From Symbiodinium natans (Eukaryota > Sar > Dinophyceae > Suessiales > Symbiodiniaceae), in NCBI GenBank assembly GCA_905221605.1, contig CAJNDS010000624.1, positions 140,001 through 202,000 on the forward strand: a DNA stretch of 62,000 nucleotides, written 5' to 3'. Positions within the stretch are counted from its first letter, which is position 1, and each line of letters starts with the position of its first letter. The notes beneath the pieces were generated by a model, which did no database searches, was not told where the DNA came from, and worked only from the letters and a program-made list of their open reading frames with translations. The position numbers were made by a program, and so were the translations under genes. This document shows positions 1 to 11,414 of the stretch, piece by piece.

Positions 1-480
1 CTGCCCGGGACCCGGGATTTCCAAAAGAAAGCGCAACCAAGAAGTCTGCGATCAAATCACAGGCTCAAACCCGACAAAACAAAGAAATCATGAAATCACA
101 TGGGGTTTTATGACAAAAGGGACCCCTAATAGAGACCCCCAAATAGTAGGATCCCTTTACAATAAGGACCCCAATAAGGTACCCCTGATATCGTAAACCC
201 CCACATCGAAAAACAGCAAGTACGACCCCTTGTTGCAGCAGGCCCGTTCCTTCGCGAGGCTCGTCGGCACCACCCTCGCAGACTGAGATAGATTCCTGGC
301 CACATCCGAACCCAAACGCTTGGATTTTTGCTAGTTCAGGGCTCTGAACCCTCATCAAACTGAAAACCTCTCTCAGCTCAAACACGATTTAACAGTCTAG
401 AAAAGCCCTTGGACCCTAAAAACGCTTAAGCCCTTAAGCCCAAATCCCGGCTCGAGTTTAGAAGTTTCGGGGCCTGAGGT
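1..480. other. No gene seen; degenerate short repeats
   Basis: I see no convincing coding region here. Between about 120 and 190 there are several related short strings built from GACCCC plus AATA or AATAAGG, which look like decayed copies of a short repeat. Telomere-like CCCTAAA derivatives begin near 410. Confidence 0.4.
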
Positions 481-589
481 CTATGGGGTTTGAGAAGTTC
501 TGGCACAACACAACATGGGCCCCCACTCGCTCGCATTATCGTGGCTTATGGACTGACGTGTACCGAACACGACTGCTGCCATTCCCTCC

Positions 590-1175
590 GTGACGAAAGG
601 GCTTATAGGGTTTCGGGTGTACGTGGAGTGGACCTTCCACATTCTGCTTTTCGATGTCACATGCTGGGCGTGTGGGCCCACCCAATTTCTCCTCGGGCTG
701 TGTTGCGTCGCTTCTCATTCGCAAGGCTTAGCCTGCAACTCTGGCCCACTGGCTCATCTTGTGCGATGCTGGAGACCCTATGCATGCCCTGTAATTCCAG
801 CCAATTTCAGCTATCGTCCGTGGGAGCGAGGGCGTGCTGCCTACTGTATGGTCTCTACTCGCATGGACCACTGCACGACTTATGGTCGTGCCGGCAAGTC
901 TGCTTACGCTTGTCTAAGCCCACAACCCCACCCCACGCTGGCCTCGACGACTTCTTCATCCCCCGCTGGCTCACTGTCCTGAGTGCAAGTGTAAGAAAGG
1001 CTTGGAGGCTGGGCCTACGAGTTGCGTTGCAGCAGTTGGGATGTATTGCACATCTTCTAAGCGCATCTGCACAACTCCCTGGTTTGGGGTATCCATGTTG
1101 GGATCACTGTGCAACTTCCCTGAACTCTCCCGAAGGCTTTGCGGCCCAAGGGATTTCGGGGCCTTAGCCGCTTGA
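590..1175 (+). CDS. Cys-rich candidate coding stretch in two frames
   Basis: Two plus frames are open in succession: one through 590-982 and another from 918 to the TGA at 1173-1175. Both are rich in cysteine. The second contains the string HCPECKCKKG followed by further spaced Cys residues, which resembles an extracellular Cys-rich or EGF-like module. The frame change around 920-980 could be an intron border, an indel in a decayed gene, or chance. No signal peptide or family assignment can be made. The stretch lacks telomere-like repeats, unlike its flanks. The call rests on residue texture only. Confidence 0.3.
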
Positions 1176-1967
1176 CGAAACCAAGGCGGCTGTGATCCAT
1201 TCGGCCGCGTGTCAAGGCCCCTGTGCCATCAAAAGGCTCCAGCCCTGGGATGCAGAGTCCAGGGTCAAAAACCCTACACCCTAAACCCTAAAGTCAGGGG
1301 GTTACATAAGTGTGTCACTCTCGTTGAAGATGTGAAGGAGCCTCAGGAGCTGATTGAAGGCTTTGGTTCCCTGAGACCTGGGAGGTTTGGGGGCTTGTGC
1401 AGGGATTTGGTGGTTCTGGAGCAAGTGCAGACGTCGTTGAGTAAAGGACTCGGGGTTCCATATGCGGTGCTTCGGATGCGTTCAAGGATGTGCAAGGTGA
1501 AGACACTAGTTGTCTGGGAGCTCCCGGGATATTTCGTTTGTGAACGCCGGCAGAAGGGACATCGCAGTCACTTAGTAGCCACAGAGAACTTTCAGAATGA
1601 ACTGTTGTCTGTTGTTGTTCGCTGAAGCAAACAACACACACAGACAAAGGCCGAAACTAACAAACGGAAAGTCGCAGACTTGGAGGCTCAATCTTCCAGC
1701 TCACAGACATGATGAACCTTAAACATCCTAAACCATGAACGAAATTTCCGAAACATCTGCTTGCACTACAACCGATGCTCGGTCTTCAGGATGTAGTGGT
1801 GGTTCAAGAAAAGTGCAGGAAAGAGGAGAGGAACTAGGGATACTGAGGGTTTCAGGATCTCTGGCATTAGGTCTGGCTCACCGAGATCGGAACGGGCTGA
1901 AAGAAAGCCTTAAGGCCCTAAACCCCTCATCCCTAAACCCCTGGCACGAACCATGATCCTCGTGTTC

Positions 1968-3086
1968 TCACTCCTTCGCCTGCCAGAGCAGACGCCGAAT
2001 CTCCATGCTCGATGCCATGTCATAAGCAGTACGACGGTCCATGTTGGTCTGTTCAACATCCGCCTTCGACTCCAACAGCAGGCGGACGACGCACGCGAAT
2101 CCCCTGGCAGATGCCATCTGAAGAGGCGTGATGCCACCCGAGTCGGCATCGTTGACACGGGCTCTGGCTTCCAGCAACACCCTGGCAACTTCCACAAATC
2201 CCCTGCTTGATGCAATTAGGACGGGACTGCTTCTATAGAAGTCCGCTTGGCAGGGATCCGCTCTAAACTCCAACAGCAACCTCACGATGTCCGCGTGGCT
2301 TCTCCATGCAGCTTCGTAAAGAGGAGAGCACCCATCCTTGTCGGGTATGGCGACATCGGCACGTGCCTGCAGCAGCAAGTGCACAACATCTCTATGACCT
2401 CCCCATGATGCCTCGTAGAGAGGGGTGCAGCCACGTTCGGTCGTGGTGTTGAGCTTTGACCCAGCTTGGATTTGCCAACGCGCAGCTGCCACAAGACCTT
2501 TCTCAGCTGCGATTTGAAGGAGTGTTCGGCCCAAGCAGCGTTTCTGGCAAGACACGTCGCCATGAGCCTGAGCCTCCAGCAGCAAGTGCACCACTTTCAA
2601 ATGACCGTTTTCGAAGGCCACTTGCAAAGAAGTGGCGCCCTGCAGGCCTCGCTGGTCCACAGAAGCTTCAGCCTCCAGTAGCAGCCGCACCAGTCCCAAA
2701 GAGCCGTTCCCCGAGGCAACCTGAAGAGGTGTGAGGTCATGAACTCCATGAACTCGCCGGTCCAGGTTGGGATCTTGGGGTCTCTGCAACATCTCCTCGA
2801 CCTGCTTTAAGTTGCCCTGCCGAACGGCCTGTATCAAGCCTTCTGAGTCGATGCTTGTATAGGGCAGAAGAACGAGCTGCACATCACCAGGAGTGCTCAA
2901 TAAGGAATCATCATTCAACACGATGCCGTCCTGGACAAGCCTTTGCCTGAATCGCGGAACGCCGCACAAGGCGTGCAACTGTTTCTTCAAATCCCGGATG
3001 GTTCGGCCTAGCGCGTCTGGTGCGTCCTTCTGCTCGACTGGTACGGAGGCCAGCTCCTCCCCAGAGGTCCTCCACACGCGAATCAT
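1968..3086 (-). CDS. Ubiquitin-like plus ankyrin-repeat protein, single exon
   Basis: This is an intact 372-codon reading frame from an ATG at 3086-3084 to TGA at 1970-1968. The frame is open a further 81 codons upstream, but that extension has no domain texture, so I start at the methionine opening the ubiquitin-like fold (MIRVWRTSGEEL). Residues 1 to about 65 form the ubiquitin-like domain (RTIRDLKKQLHALCG, then RQRLVQDG). From about residue 75 to the end there are roughly seven ankyrin repeats with the usual TPL, GH/G, VV and LLLEA positions. Ankyrin repeats bind partner proteins. The ubiquitin-like head plus ankyrin architecture is very common in Symbiodiniaceae, and its partner is unknown. 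There is no transmembrane segment or signal peptide. A spliced-leader-like 13-mer lies 33 bases upstream of the ATG. It is the best-supported gene of the window. Confidence 0.93.
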   Translation of the reverse strand: MIRVWRTSGEELASVPVEQKDAPDALGRTIRDLKKQLHALCGVPRFRQRLVQDGIVLNDDSLLSTPGDVQLVLLPYTSIDSEGLIQAVRQGNLKQVEEMLQRPQDPNLDRRVHGVHDLTPLQVASGNGSLGLVRLLLEAEASVDQRGLQGATSLQVAFENGHLKVVHLLLEAQAHGDVSCQKRCLGRTLLQIAAEKGLVAAARWQIQAGSKLNTTTERGCTPLYEASWGGHRDVVHLLLQARADVAIPDKDGCSPLYEAAWRSHADIVRLLLEFRADPCQADFYRSSPVLIASSRGFVEVARVLLEARARVNDADSGGITPLQMASARGFACVVRLLLESKADVEQTNMDRRTAYDMASSMEIRRLLWQAKE

Positions 3087-3119
3087 CTGACCCGGCGTTT
3101 CAACCTGCAAGGCCACCTT

Positions 3120-3132
3120 CTTGGGCCCAAAA
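3120..3132 (-). promoter_or_regulatory. Possible relict spliced-leader motif
   Basis: The minus strand reads TTTTGGGCCCAAG just upstream of the ankyrin gene start. The dinoflagellate spliced leader ends in TTTTGGCTCAAG, and recycled genomic relics of it occur next to start codons. The match needs one extra base and one substitution, so it may be chance. Confidence 0.25.
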
Positions 3133-3329
3133 CACAGAAACACAAAGGCACCTGAACTTCGACAGCGCCTCCTGCAGTGATGTAGCTGCTGAACTCCAAA
3201 CCCCAAGGCGTCTGCATGCGACCGTGTGAATGTATGCGTGTGTGTTTTAGACTTCGGCTTTTCGGGTCCTTGTTTGTTATGTAAAGTTCTGTCTACTAGA
3301 AAGCACTGACATTCCCCAGCGAAGATCAA

Positions 3330-4690
3330 ACCTTTGTCCTCCCCATGTAATCCCTTGCAGTTTCACTAGGTTCTCCCCCAGAAAGGGTGAATGGTTGTAC
3401 TTTGTGGGGTGTTTACAGGACACTAACTCTCCAAAACCGGGTCTGACCAAGAAAATGCAGGCGAGATGCCGAAGGGGTTGGACGACTCGCCTCAGCTTCC
3501 AGACCCTGAACCCCAAGCCCTCCTGAAACTTCTTGAAAGCAAGCCAGACCTGTTCCAATTGCTACCTGGACTCTACATAATGGCATTATGGTTAGTTTGT
3601 TGGTGGTCCCGGAATACACCGGGCATCCACAATCTTTTGCAGAACTGCATCCAAACTTGTGGCCCTCCGGTGCTCAAGAAAACTCTCCAAAGCAACTTAC
3701 AACTCCCAAACCCAGCAGGCTCACGAATTTGGGGCTTAGGGCTTAGGGGCTTCCAAGCTCCGGGTCTGATGAGCTTCGTGTCCACAAAAACCCGGCGAGC
3801 GCTATCCCTCTGAGGCCGAAGCCTTGAACCTCTGGGGGGGTTTCCGAAAATCTGGGTACCCTTTTGGCGGCCTTTAGGGGATTCTATTCGTTTGGGGACA
3901 AAAAGGGGTACTCCTATTTTGGAAAATGCCCATGTCAACCCTAAACTCTACGCCCCCCCAAGCTCTGCTCAGCGCGCTCGGGGCCCGGCCGTACGCTCGA
4001 CGCATGGCCTGGCCATCGGCGTGGGGCGTCCGCTCGTCGAGGACGAGCCCTGGGCCTGCGCCCAATGGCACACGTGGTAGGGTTGACAGGGCTGATATGA
4101 GGGGGATTTCCCGAAATAGGGATACGCCCAAAATCTCATCAGACAAAGTTAAGCACACCAAAAAACTTGATAAACCCAACAACCAAACCCCCAAGCCCGA
4201 CAACCTCAAAGAAAATCGGAAACCTAAACGTTAGCCCAACAACCACCACATTTTCAGGAAGGGAACGGTATAGCACAAACCCCAGCCAACAGATCAGGAA
4301 CAACCGAGCCACCATCCACTGGACAGCGCGGGAAACCATCGGTAGAGCGGGGAGAGGGGAGTTGTTGAGCTTTCAGTTTTGCAGTGCTAGGACTGCTCCT
4401 TCTTAACCCGAACACCCTAAACCCGAAAACCCGAACAGCGTAAGCCCTAAACTTCCGAAAGCCCAAAACTCCCAGTAGCCGTTTAGATGTTCCTGAGACC
4501 GGTGCTGTAAAGCAGATGGCGGTTGGTCGCGGTCGGAGACCGCTCGTCCAACATGAATCCTCATCGCACTTATCCTAAACAGGGTTCTGAATGGGTTTAG
4601 GTTGTAGGGTTTAGGTTCGGCGTAATAGTGGCTTAGAGGGCTTAGGGTGTAGAGCATTACAGGGCCTCCGCACGACAAAAACGGCTTTAG
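3330..4690. other. Intergenic, telomere-like remnants
   Basis: No convincing gene was seen. Open frames here are short and run through CCCTAAA or TTTAGGG derivatives (for example near 3735, 4400 and 4600). A palindromic GC-rich segment lies around 3975-4050. Confidence 0.4.
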
Positions 4691-4697
4691 GCTTGTG

Positions 4698-4741
4698 GGA
4701 CTCGAACCAGATCGAAGCATCAGAAGCCCTACACTAAACCA
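4698..4741 (-). other. tRNA-like A box and B box pair (SINE or tRNA remnant)
   Basis: The minus strand carries TGGTTTAGTG (4741-4732), resembling a tRNA A box, and GGTTCGAGTCC (4708-4698), a perfect match to the B box consensus GGTTCGANTCC. Their spacing is compatible with an internal RNA polymerase III promoter. I could not fold a complete cloverleaf, so a tRNA-derived SINE head or tRNA pseudogene is more likely than a working tRNA. Confidence 0.4.
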
Positions 4742-6191
4742 CCAAATCTTCGGAGATTTCGGTCATGTGGAGGTACAGTTCAGCTGTACGTGAAGCGTAG
4801 TGAAGCATATGATGCAGTTCCCACGACATATTCTTAGGTCCAGCAGGAACACGTAGACGTAGCAGCTTCAATGCTGGAGGGGCCTCTACTAAGTGGAGTC
4901 TAGGAAGGAGCCGCTCTCGTCTTGCGAGGTGGCCTGGAATACTCCATTGTATCCTACTTACGCAGTAGAACCTCACAGAGCAAGCAAACCGTTGCCGATT
5001 CTTGGTGCAGGCACTACTTACACACTGAGTGTTGGGACACATCCGATGACTGCTACTTGCAGCCTCTGGGACAGACACCCAACCTCTGGGCACTAAGGGC
5101 AGGTCGAACTGACATGGACATGGCTTCGGAACAGTAGTGTCTTCTCTTGACGGGTATAATTCTGCAGATGCACCTGGCCTTGCCTCATGTTGAGCATGTA
5201 ATGGATAGGACAGCTGGGTGAGGCTACGCACTGCTGTGACTCTTAAACCGACTTACCGTCAAGGTCATCACTAAGCGATCACGAAGTTTCCAGTAGTATC
5301 ACGTGCTTAAGCTTCCGACAGCTGAGTGAACTGTTTCATGTTCGCCGCGTACAGTTGCTGGGGGCTGGAGCCAAACAGAACGCCAAAAGCCGAACAGTCC
5401 ATGCCCATCGTCAAATTAAAACGTTGTACGTACTTCCGTCACACACGTGTACATACGCATGGCAGAACTCCAACCTGTGTGTGCCAAAACTTGGAGCAGC
5501 AAACGTAAACCAGCTGAGCATCAATTCCTCTCCATTTTTCACCGTGATTTGCACCACTACTCCTTGCATGGCCTAAAAGGACCAACATATCATGCACCAT
5601 GCCGAAGGCGCGAATGATCTTGAGTCGCCCATATAGGGCTGGTAGATACTTTCGGCTAGCAACGCCCAACCACAACAATACGAGTTTCTCATTGTAGTCA
5701 ACGCAGCTTCGGGCTGTCTTAGTTACGTTGCAATCACCTCCTTGTGCCTCCTACCATGCGCCTTGTGCTGGAGTTGAATGATGAAGGTTTCCGCACATAT
5801 GGACTCCAACACCGGAAAGGTGAACAAGTCTCAGCGCTCCCGCAGCGGGGCTGTCAAACCCTACTAAGTCCCAGATGCCCACGACACCCTTTTTGAAGAC
5901 TCGTCCACCGTCCCACAATGCAAAACATGCCTTGACTTTTTGAGGACGCAGGGGCCAAACCCAGCCGTCGTCCTCTATCACAAGGATCGTCTTACTTACA
6001 GCACGATGTCTATGCAATTCAGCGAACAAAGAGAACCATGACTGTTCCTTAGTTTCCATTCCATGCCTTCCATTCTGGCTGAGCCCCCGTATAATCGGTC
6101 TTGCCCAAACCCGACCCACCCTTGGCCCGCGGCACAGTGAATTGCACACAGCTGCCACAGAGAGCAACGATGCAGAGGCGGTGTGCCACGC
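4734..6191 (-). pseudogene. Decayed long reading frame, unknown family
   Basis: From a possible acceptor at about 6192 the minus strand stays in one frame for roughly 290 codons down to 5310, broken only by TAG at 5753-5751, TGA at 5441-5439 and TAA at 5309-5307. The same frame reopens at 5231 and runs to the TAG at 4736-4734. Residue texture is protein-like throughout: SWFSLFAELHRHRAV, KLVLLWLGVASRKYLPALYG, MGMDCSAFGVLFGSSPQQL. The 3' part contains a Cys cluster (RMCPNTQC, then SAC and RFYC) and ends in HMTEISEDLVV. The spaced stops and a messy junction near 5240-5310 suggest a decayed mobile-element or host gene. Alternatively TAG at 5751 could be a 3' splice site (TAG followed by G). I do not recognise the family. 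The end abuts tRNA-like boxes. Confidence 0.5.
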
Positions 6192-6194
6192 CTG

Positions 6195-7084
6195 GGGTTT
6201 ACCGACTTACCGGCTGACTCTCTGTCACAATGTGATCGCTCTTTCTCTGATGCGTACCTAGCCTGCTGGGGTGTTTGGGGTTTATAGGGCTTGAGAGTGT
6301 CCTGTCACTGCCTTCTTGCAGCCATTGTCGCACCTCACGCCGGCCCTGAAACTTGGACAGCTTTCATAACCCCCGGCTGCAGGAAGCTCAGCTCTGCCAG
6401 CGAAGCTTGTGTGGGGCCTAAGACCCTGCCCCCAAACCCTAAACCGGCCCTAAACCCCAAACCCTGTGGGTCCTTTCGAATAATGTCCCATACTCTCTAA
6501 ATCGAGCACTTTCATAGGTACCCCGAAATGCACCCTAATCTTATCACATAGGACATAGGGCTCAGGTTCATTTTGTCAAAAAACCAAGACCCTAAAGCCT
6601 AAAACCCTGACAACTCCGAGGCGGGAGCCAGCGACCCGATACCCTGCGACAAAGGCCTCTGTAGGAGATCCTCAGAACTTTAGCGGGCACATCGGCTTCG
6701 GGGGTTTTCGGGTTTCGGGCCCGGTCAAGGGGTTGGGTTCGAGTCTAGTAGGGCTCAGGATGGGTTTAGGGTTCCGGGCCCACCAAGAAACAAAAGGGCG
6801 GAGGAGGAGCTACGAACTACGAACTTAGAGCAGCCCTCACAGGCTTGAAGCCTGCCCCTAAGATCCAAAGTCCGAGCCGGGTAAAGCTAAATCGCTTGAA
6901 AACGCTAAGCCCTCAACCTTAAAACCCTAAACCCTCAACTCCTAAACTCTACCCCCTAAACCCTAAACTCTACACCCTAAACTCTACACCCCTCCCTTCC
7001 CGACAGCAAGACCTCCCCAATAACCCGTGGCCAAGGCACACCCAGTCCGGATCGGAGGTGACGATATGCCTGCAACGTCTGCGG
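6195..7084. other. Intergenic, telomere-like CCCTAAA derivatives
   Basis: No gene was seen. At 6905-6990 there is a run of degenerate CCCTAAA units including CTACACCCTAAA variants. Confidence 0.5.
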
Positions 7085-7089
7085 AGGAT

Positions 7090-7185
7090 CTACTATAGGT
7101 CCCTTAATAATTAGAATAGGCTTTTGGGGGTTCTTATAGTATATAGTTATGTAGGGACTATAAGGGAATACAATTAGTAATGATT
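7090..7185. mobile_element. Dispersed short element, copy 1
   Basis: The segment begins CTATAGGTCCCTTAAT and has GTAGGGACTATAAGGG toward its other end, forming imperfect inverted repeats, followed by the string AAGGGAATACAATTAG. A recognisably related segment occurs at 23870-23990. The size and inverted ends suggest a MITE or introner-like element. No target duplication was found. Confidence 0.5.
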
Positions 7186-7474
7186 CCAGTGTGTTTTCTT
7201 TCAAGATTTATGATGTCTCTCCACGGGCTAAGCCGCGTGGTAAAAACAAATCAGCCTCGTGCTGCTTGCCACGTGAGACCTCATGTACATGTTACAACTT
7301 CAGAGCTGTTAAGGTAAAGCCACAACCCCTTAGCCCCATAGCAGCAAGCCCAAGGATTCAGGCGTTTCGGGCAGTTTAGGGCTTTAAGGCTTCGCGATCT
7401 GGGGGTCAAGGGTTGTAAGGGTTTTGTGGGCCGGGTGTTTTGGGCCTTGTGGAGTTACTACACGGACACGAGTA

Positions 7475-7695
7475 CTCACAGCGCAATGAGCTCCTCAGAT
7501 ACCAGCACAAGAAATTCCTCACATTCATGCCGATGCCTCCTCCAAGTATCTACAGGCAGAGCCGCCAAGGTTCATGAACAAAACACACGCCCACACAGCC
7601 TCAAACCCCCAAACGCCCACACTGTCAGCTCTGCCTGCACCGGATTGCCGAAGAGATCGCAAGATCCCAGGAGAACTGGACTGTTCAACCTCTGA
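7475..7695 (-). CDS. Candidate exons, unknown product
   Basis: Two minus segments look coding. One (about 7695-7620) reads LNSPVLLGSCDLFGNPVQ. The other (about 7571-7476) reads VDTWRRHRHECEEFLVLV and ends at a good donor, GTGAGT, at 7479-7474, or at the TGA overlapping it. A different frame across the same stretch is also open, so the frame is uncertain. This may belong to the minus-strand membrane gene upstream or to a separate gene. Confidence 0.4.
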
Positions 7696-7739
7696 CTCTG
7701 GCGGTTGCTCTCAATCCCCAAGTTTCTGATTTTACCTTC

Positions 7740-8240
7740 TGCTTCGTCCCGGGATAGTCTACGGTCTGATAGATCATAAATAAGCCTATAACCAGCATTG
7801 GGCTTGGCTGGTTCTTGGCTGTCTGGTGTTGGGCGGGCCTTAGGGAACTGAATGCTTCGCAGTACCAGGACGCGCAAAGCTCAAGACACTTTGAGTTCGG
7901 GGGCTCTGGTGGCATCAAAAAGGCAAAATCGTATAGTAATTTGACCAAAGTGCGAAACCCCCCCCCCCCGCCCTGCCCGAGGCGCCGACAAAAGGAAAGC
8001 GATGCAGTGTGCAATCAGCTCCTGGTGCACAAGAGGGTTCGGGCCTAAACCTCGAACCCCCAAACCCCAAACTAAAATACCCGCGCAGGGTAGAAGCTGT
8101 TTTGGTATCCGGAAGTTCGGGCAACAGCTCCATATTTCGGAAAGCCTAAGCCAGCTGAAGGGCTCAGGGAGGAATGTCTCCAAAGGCCTCGAGATTTTTT
8201 CCCCTAGATCTGGGTGTCGGGTTCAGGGTTGGGCGTTTCA
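7740..8240. other. No gene seen; C-run
   Basis: Frames here are short. A run of ten or more C lies at about 7960-7970. Nothing else was recognised. Confidence 0.35.
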
Positions 8241-8369
8241 GTAACGACTTTGTTGCGAAGGTTCCTTCGAAGCACGTTGGCCCACGGTTGCATGTCGGTG
8301 ATGTACACGCACGCATGCTTCAACCGCGGTTTGCCTGAGCCTCTGCATCTTTGGCAGGGATTGGGGCAG

Positions 8370-11211
8370 CTACATGTCTGCCTTCACTTCGGGCTCCTGA
8401 TTACCGTCACCATCTGTGTGGACCTGCAGTGTGCCTTGGTCTTCCTCGGCCTTCGTGTCCTTTTGAGCGTTGTAGTCGGCCCAGATCTTTGAAAGGATTC
8501 CCAGGATCACGCCGACGACGAAGATGGGGAGGAGGATGGCGAACAAGGCTACAGTGACGGTGTTCCAAGACGTTGCCCCGGAAAAGGGGCTCATGGCCAT
8601 GAGCTGGCGCCCATGAGTGACGAAAAACAGGATGAGCCCTACCTGAGGTTCTTGCGTTGCTTTCCAAAAGAGCCATATATGTCCTTTTCAAAGCAGGAGC
8701 TATAGGAAGTTTAAAGCACTAACAGGGGCTGAACCAGGAAAAGGGCGGTGCTCTGTGGAGCTACCAGGGAACCACCATGAAGATGTAGTTGACCATCATC
8801 ATGGGCCCCCCGATCATGAGCCAGGCCACCAGGGCGGTGCCGGAGTCGTCTTCTCTCACGGGCGCGAGGGCCAGGCTTAGGTTCAGGATGATGCTCCTCA
8901 GCTACTAATTGCTTCAGAACCCTTAAGGGTAACATAGGGATTATGGTTTCTTATTCTTTTTGGGGTTCTTAAGCAAACAGTAGTCAGGAGTTCTCTACTG
9001 CAGGCCCTCTGCCCTATACCCTAAGCCCCTGACACCCTGAAGCCCTGAATAACCTTAAGCCTCAACAAGACCCTTTACAAAACCACTTCAGCCCCAAACC
9101 CCTTAAATCCTCTACTCTTCAACTCTGACCCCCAAACCCCACAACCCCCATGAGAGGGGGGACAATCTGGCGGGCCCTGATCAAAGATTCCCTCGAAGTT
9201 TAGAATTGACAGCCATAAAATACGACTCTTAAAAGGAACGATACACTATTCTAGATTTCGGGCTTAGGCCACCGGGACACACACACACAGACACAGCAAA
9301 CAGAGAGAGAGAGAGAGGGAGGGACAGAGAGAGACAGAGAGAGAGAGAGAGAGAGCGGCGAACGGACAGTCGGACAGATGCGCGTATGCGTACATGTATA
9401 CGATTCATCCACACCTTCCTGCGTCCACATATGTGTGTACGTGTACGCCTGTAGATATGAAGACAAACGGGTATGCGTGTTTGGATGCATGCAAATTTCC
9501 CGGTGGATGTATGTTCGCTTTGCATTAGTATACATACACGTCTACAATCATCTCCATCTACAACATGCATACGATAGGTTCTCATGTGCTTGCTTCTCAT
9601 TTGCATACTGAGTCTTAACGTGAAGCCTTCGAGCCCTAAGTCCTAAACCCTAAGTCCGAAACCCTAAACCCTAAACCCTAAACCCACAAAGAGGCTCCAA
9701 AGCAGCGCCGCGAAGATCAGGGCCCCTGCGACGGCGCCGATGCGTTCATTGACCTGGGGGGGGGGGGGGGGCCCTTAAACATTGGATTCGAGGGTTTTTT
9801 TGCTTTTTGCAACCCTGTGCACCTTTTCTAGTGCAGGCCACTTGTCAGAGGGTTTAGGGTTTAGGTTTTGTTTTTTTTTGGGGGGGGGGGGGTTCTGAAA
9901 CTTTGATTCGGGGGTTTCGGGTTTAGGGGAGCCCTGGCAAGCTTCTCGTATACTTGGGGAACAAGGGGGGGTTCCCTGCTATTGAGACATGCCCGCCTCC
10001 GACCACCGGTAGAAGTCCCCACTCTGCAAGACAAAGGCGTGCATGTACTTCTTGGGAAAGTCCTTGGTAGACCAGTAACCATAGCAATTCTTTCATCATT
10101 CTATTGTTTCCGTTTCACATTCTTCATCTTGAGTTCTGCTGTTGCTGCTATTCCTCGTATTCGTCTCATAAACCTATGGGGGAATAATCACAATCATACA
10201 CAGACAATGTTGATGTACAACACAAGAGGAGTCCCCTAATTTTGGGGCTGGTTACCTTCACAATGGAAATCAGAAAGGCAAAAACCCATCACTCAGCAAG
10301 AGTCCTCAAAGGTGAAAGCCACGGCGGTCTGGACGTCCTTGTCGCCAATGCAGGCGATGTGATCGTTCCCTGATGCGGCCTCGCCCCATTTCGACTGCAT
10401 CCCCGAAACTAGGAACTGCTCAATGTCCATGTACTGCCCGGGTCTGACTAACTTTGTGAAGTTGAAGAACTCTTCGCTGTGGGTGCCGATGTCCTCGATT
10501 TTGAAGACGTCGCGCACGAACAGGCGGAACTCCTGACTTTTGCACATCAAGCTCCTGTAGTCGGCGTAGTTCATCTCATCCGTCCCAGGTGCGACCATGT
10601 ACTGCAGGCCCAGGACGAAGGACAGCACCAGGGCACTGACAACACCACCGAGGGTATTGATATTGTCGATCTCATCGGGGCTGTGCCCTCCCAGTATGGA
10701 CCCCTTGGCAGCTGCTTCGACCAGCTTGTGTGGCCGGCGCTTGGTGGACCTTCCGAAGACCATGACGGGCGGAGCTTCTACGGGCAGCGACACAAAGGCA
10801 CTACAATAGCCCTCAATAGCCTGCATGAGCCACGGTTCAGGAATCAAAGAACCAGGACATGTGAGTAGGTGAGTGAAGGTGCTTCCCGGATCTTGGACCA
10901 CGAACCTTCAATTCCTTCTGGGCTGAGCCCACGCTTCGAGGGTGCCGTGCTGGATGTTGCATCCCTTGCAGCCCTGTCAAAATTCCCAGTTTTCCTGGCA
11001 CACCCACAACTCTCTGAACCCGAAGCCCTACAGTCACCCTCAGCCATGTGAGAGCATGAACCCCCAAACCCCAAGCCCTCAACTTTGAACCCTGTCTCAA
11101 CGATGTCCCAAAAGCCCGGCCTGGCCCAGCACGAAGCTGGTTGTGGCGACGCGTGTGAGACGGATCTCGGGGAAAGTCAGCGACAGCTCTGTGAAGGACA
11201 CGAAGACCGGC
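8370..11211 (-). CDS. Multi-exon integral membrane protein, about four segments
   Basis: Exons, read on the minus strand: about 11211-11102 (VFVSFTELSLTFPEIRLTR); 10820 to about 10300 (KLVEAAAKGSILGGHSPDE, a membrane segment GGVVSALVLSFVLGLQYM, then a soluble stretch with DYRSLMCKSQEFRLFVRDVF); about 10089-9995 (WSTKDFPKKYMHAFVLQ); 9753-9688 (22 codons, GAVAGALIFAALLWSLF, donor GTGGGT); 8896 to about 8773 (LVAWLMIGGPMMMVNYIF); and 8642-8370 (VGLILFFVTH, then TVALFAILLPIFVVGVILG, and an acidic tail ending in TGA or similar). The hydrophobic runs give about four membrane segments with a large loop after the first. Splice borders are only partly phase-checked, and exons may be missing near 9.0-9.6 kb. 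The function is unknown. The layout resembles uncharacterised dinoflagellate multi-pass proteins, which is an inference. Confidence 0.7.
8940..9640. repeat. Microsatellite-rich intronic stretch, (GA)n and (CA)n
   Basis: A CACACA run at about 9273-9290 is followed by an interrupted GAGAGA tract at about 9300-9356. These lie within an apparent intron of the membrane protein gene. Frames such as SLSLSLSL are products of the repeat, not genes. Confidence 0.8.
9655..9686. repeat. Telomere-like CCCTAAA tract
   Basis: About four near-perfect CCCTAAA units stand immediately beside the donor of the exon ending at 9688. In gene orientation the intron therefore begins GTGGGTTTAGGG. Confidence 0.8.
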
Positions 11212-11414
11212 CTTCACGGAAGCCGAGTGTTGCCACCCACTCCCCTCAAACAGCCCCGATTCCTGTATGTAGTTATCATTGTATCTATCTCTCAATAGCT
11301 CTCATGTTTTTTGTTTGGGCGGTGTGGACATGCTGACTTTTTGCAGAGCCCTGCAAGCAATTCAGATTGACATCTACCGGAGCTCCAAAACCCTGAACAT
11401 CCCTGCGCTCCAAG

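Noticed and set aside
1209-1625. Plus frame of 138 codons
   Set aside because: It reads through CCCTAAACCC sequence, and the antisense frame is equally open with no domain texture.
9229-9606. Ser/Leu-repeat frames on the minus strand
   Set aside because: They translate an interrupted GA microsatellite inside an intron.
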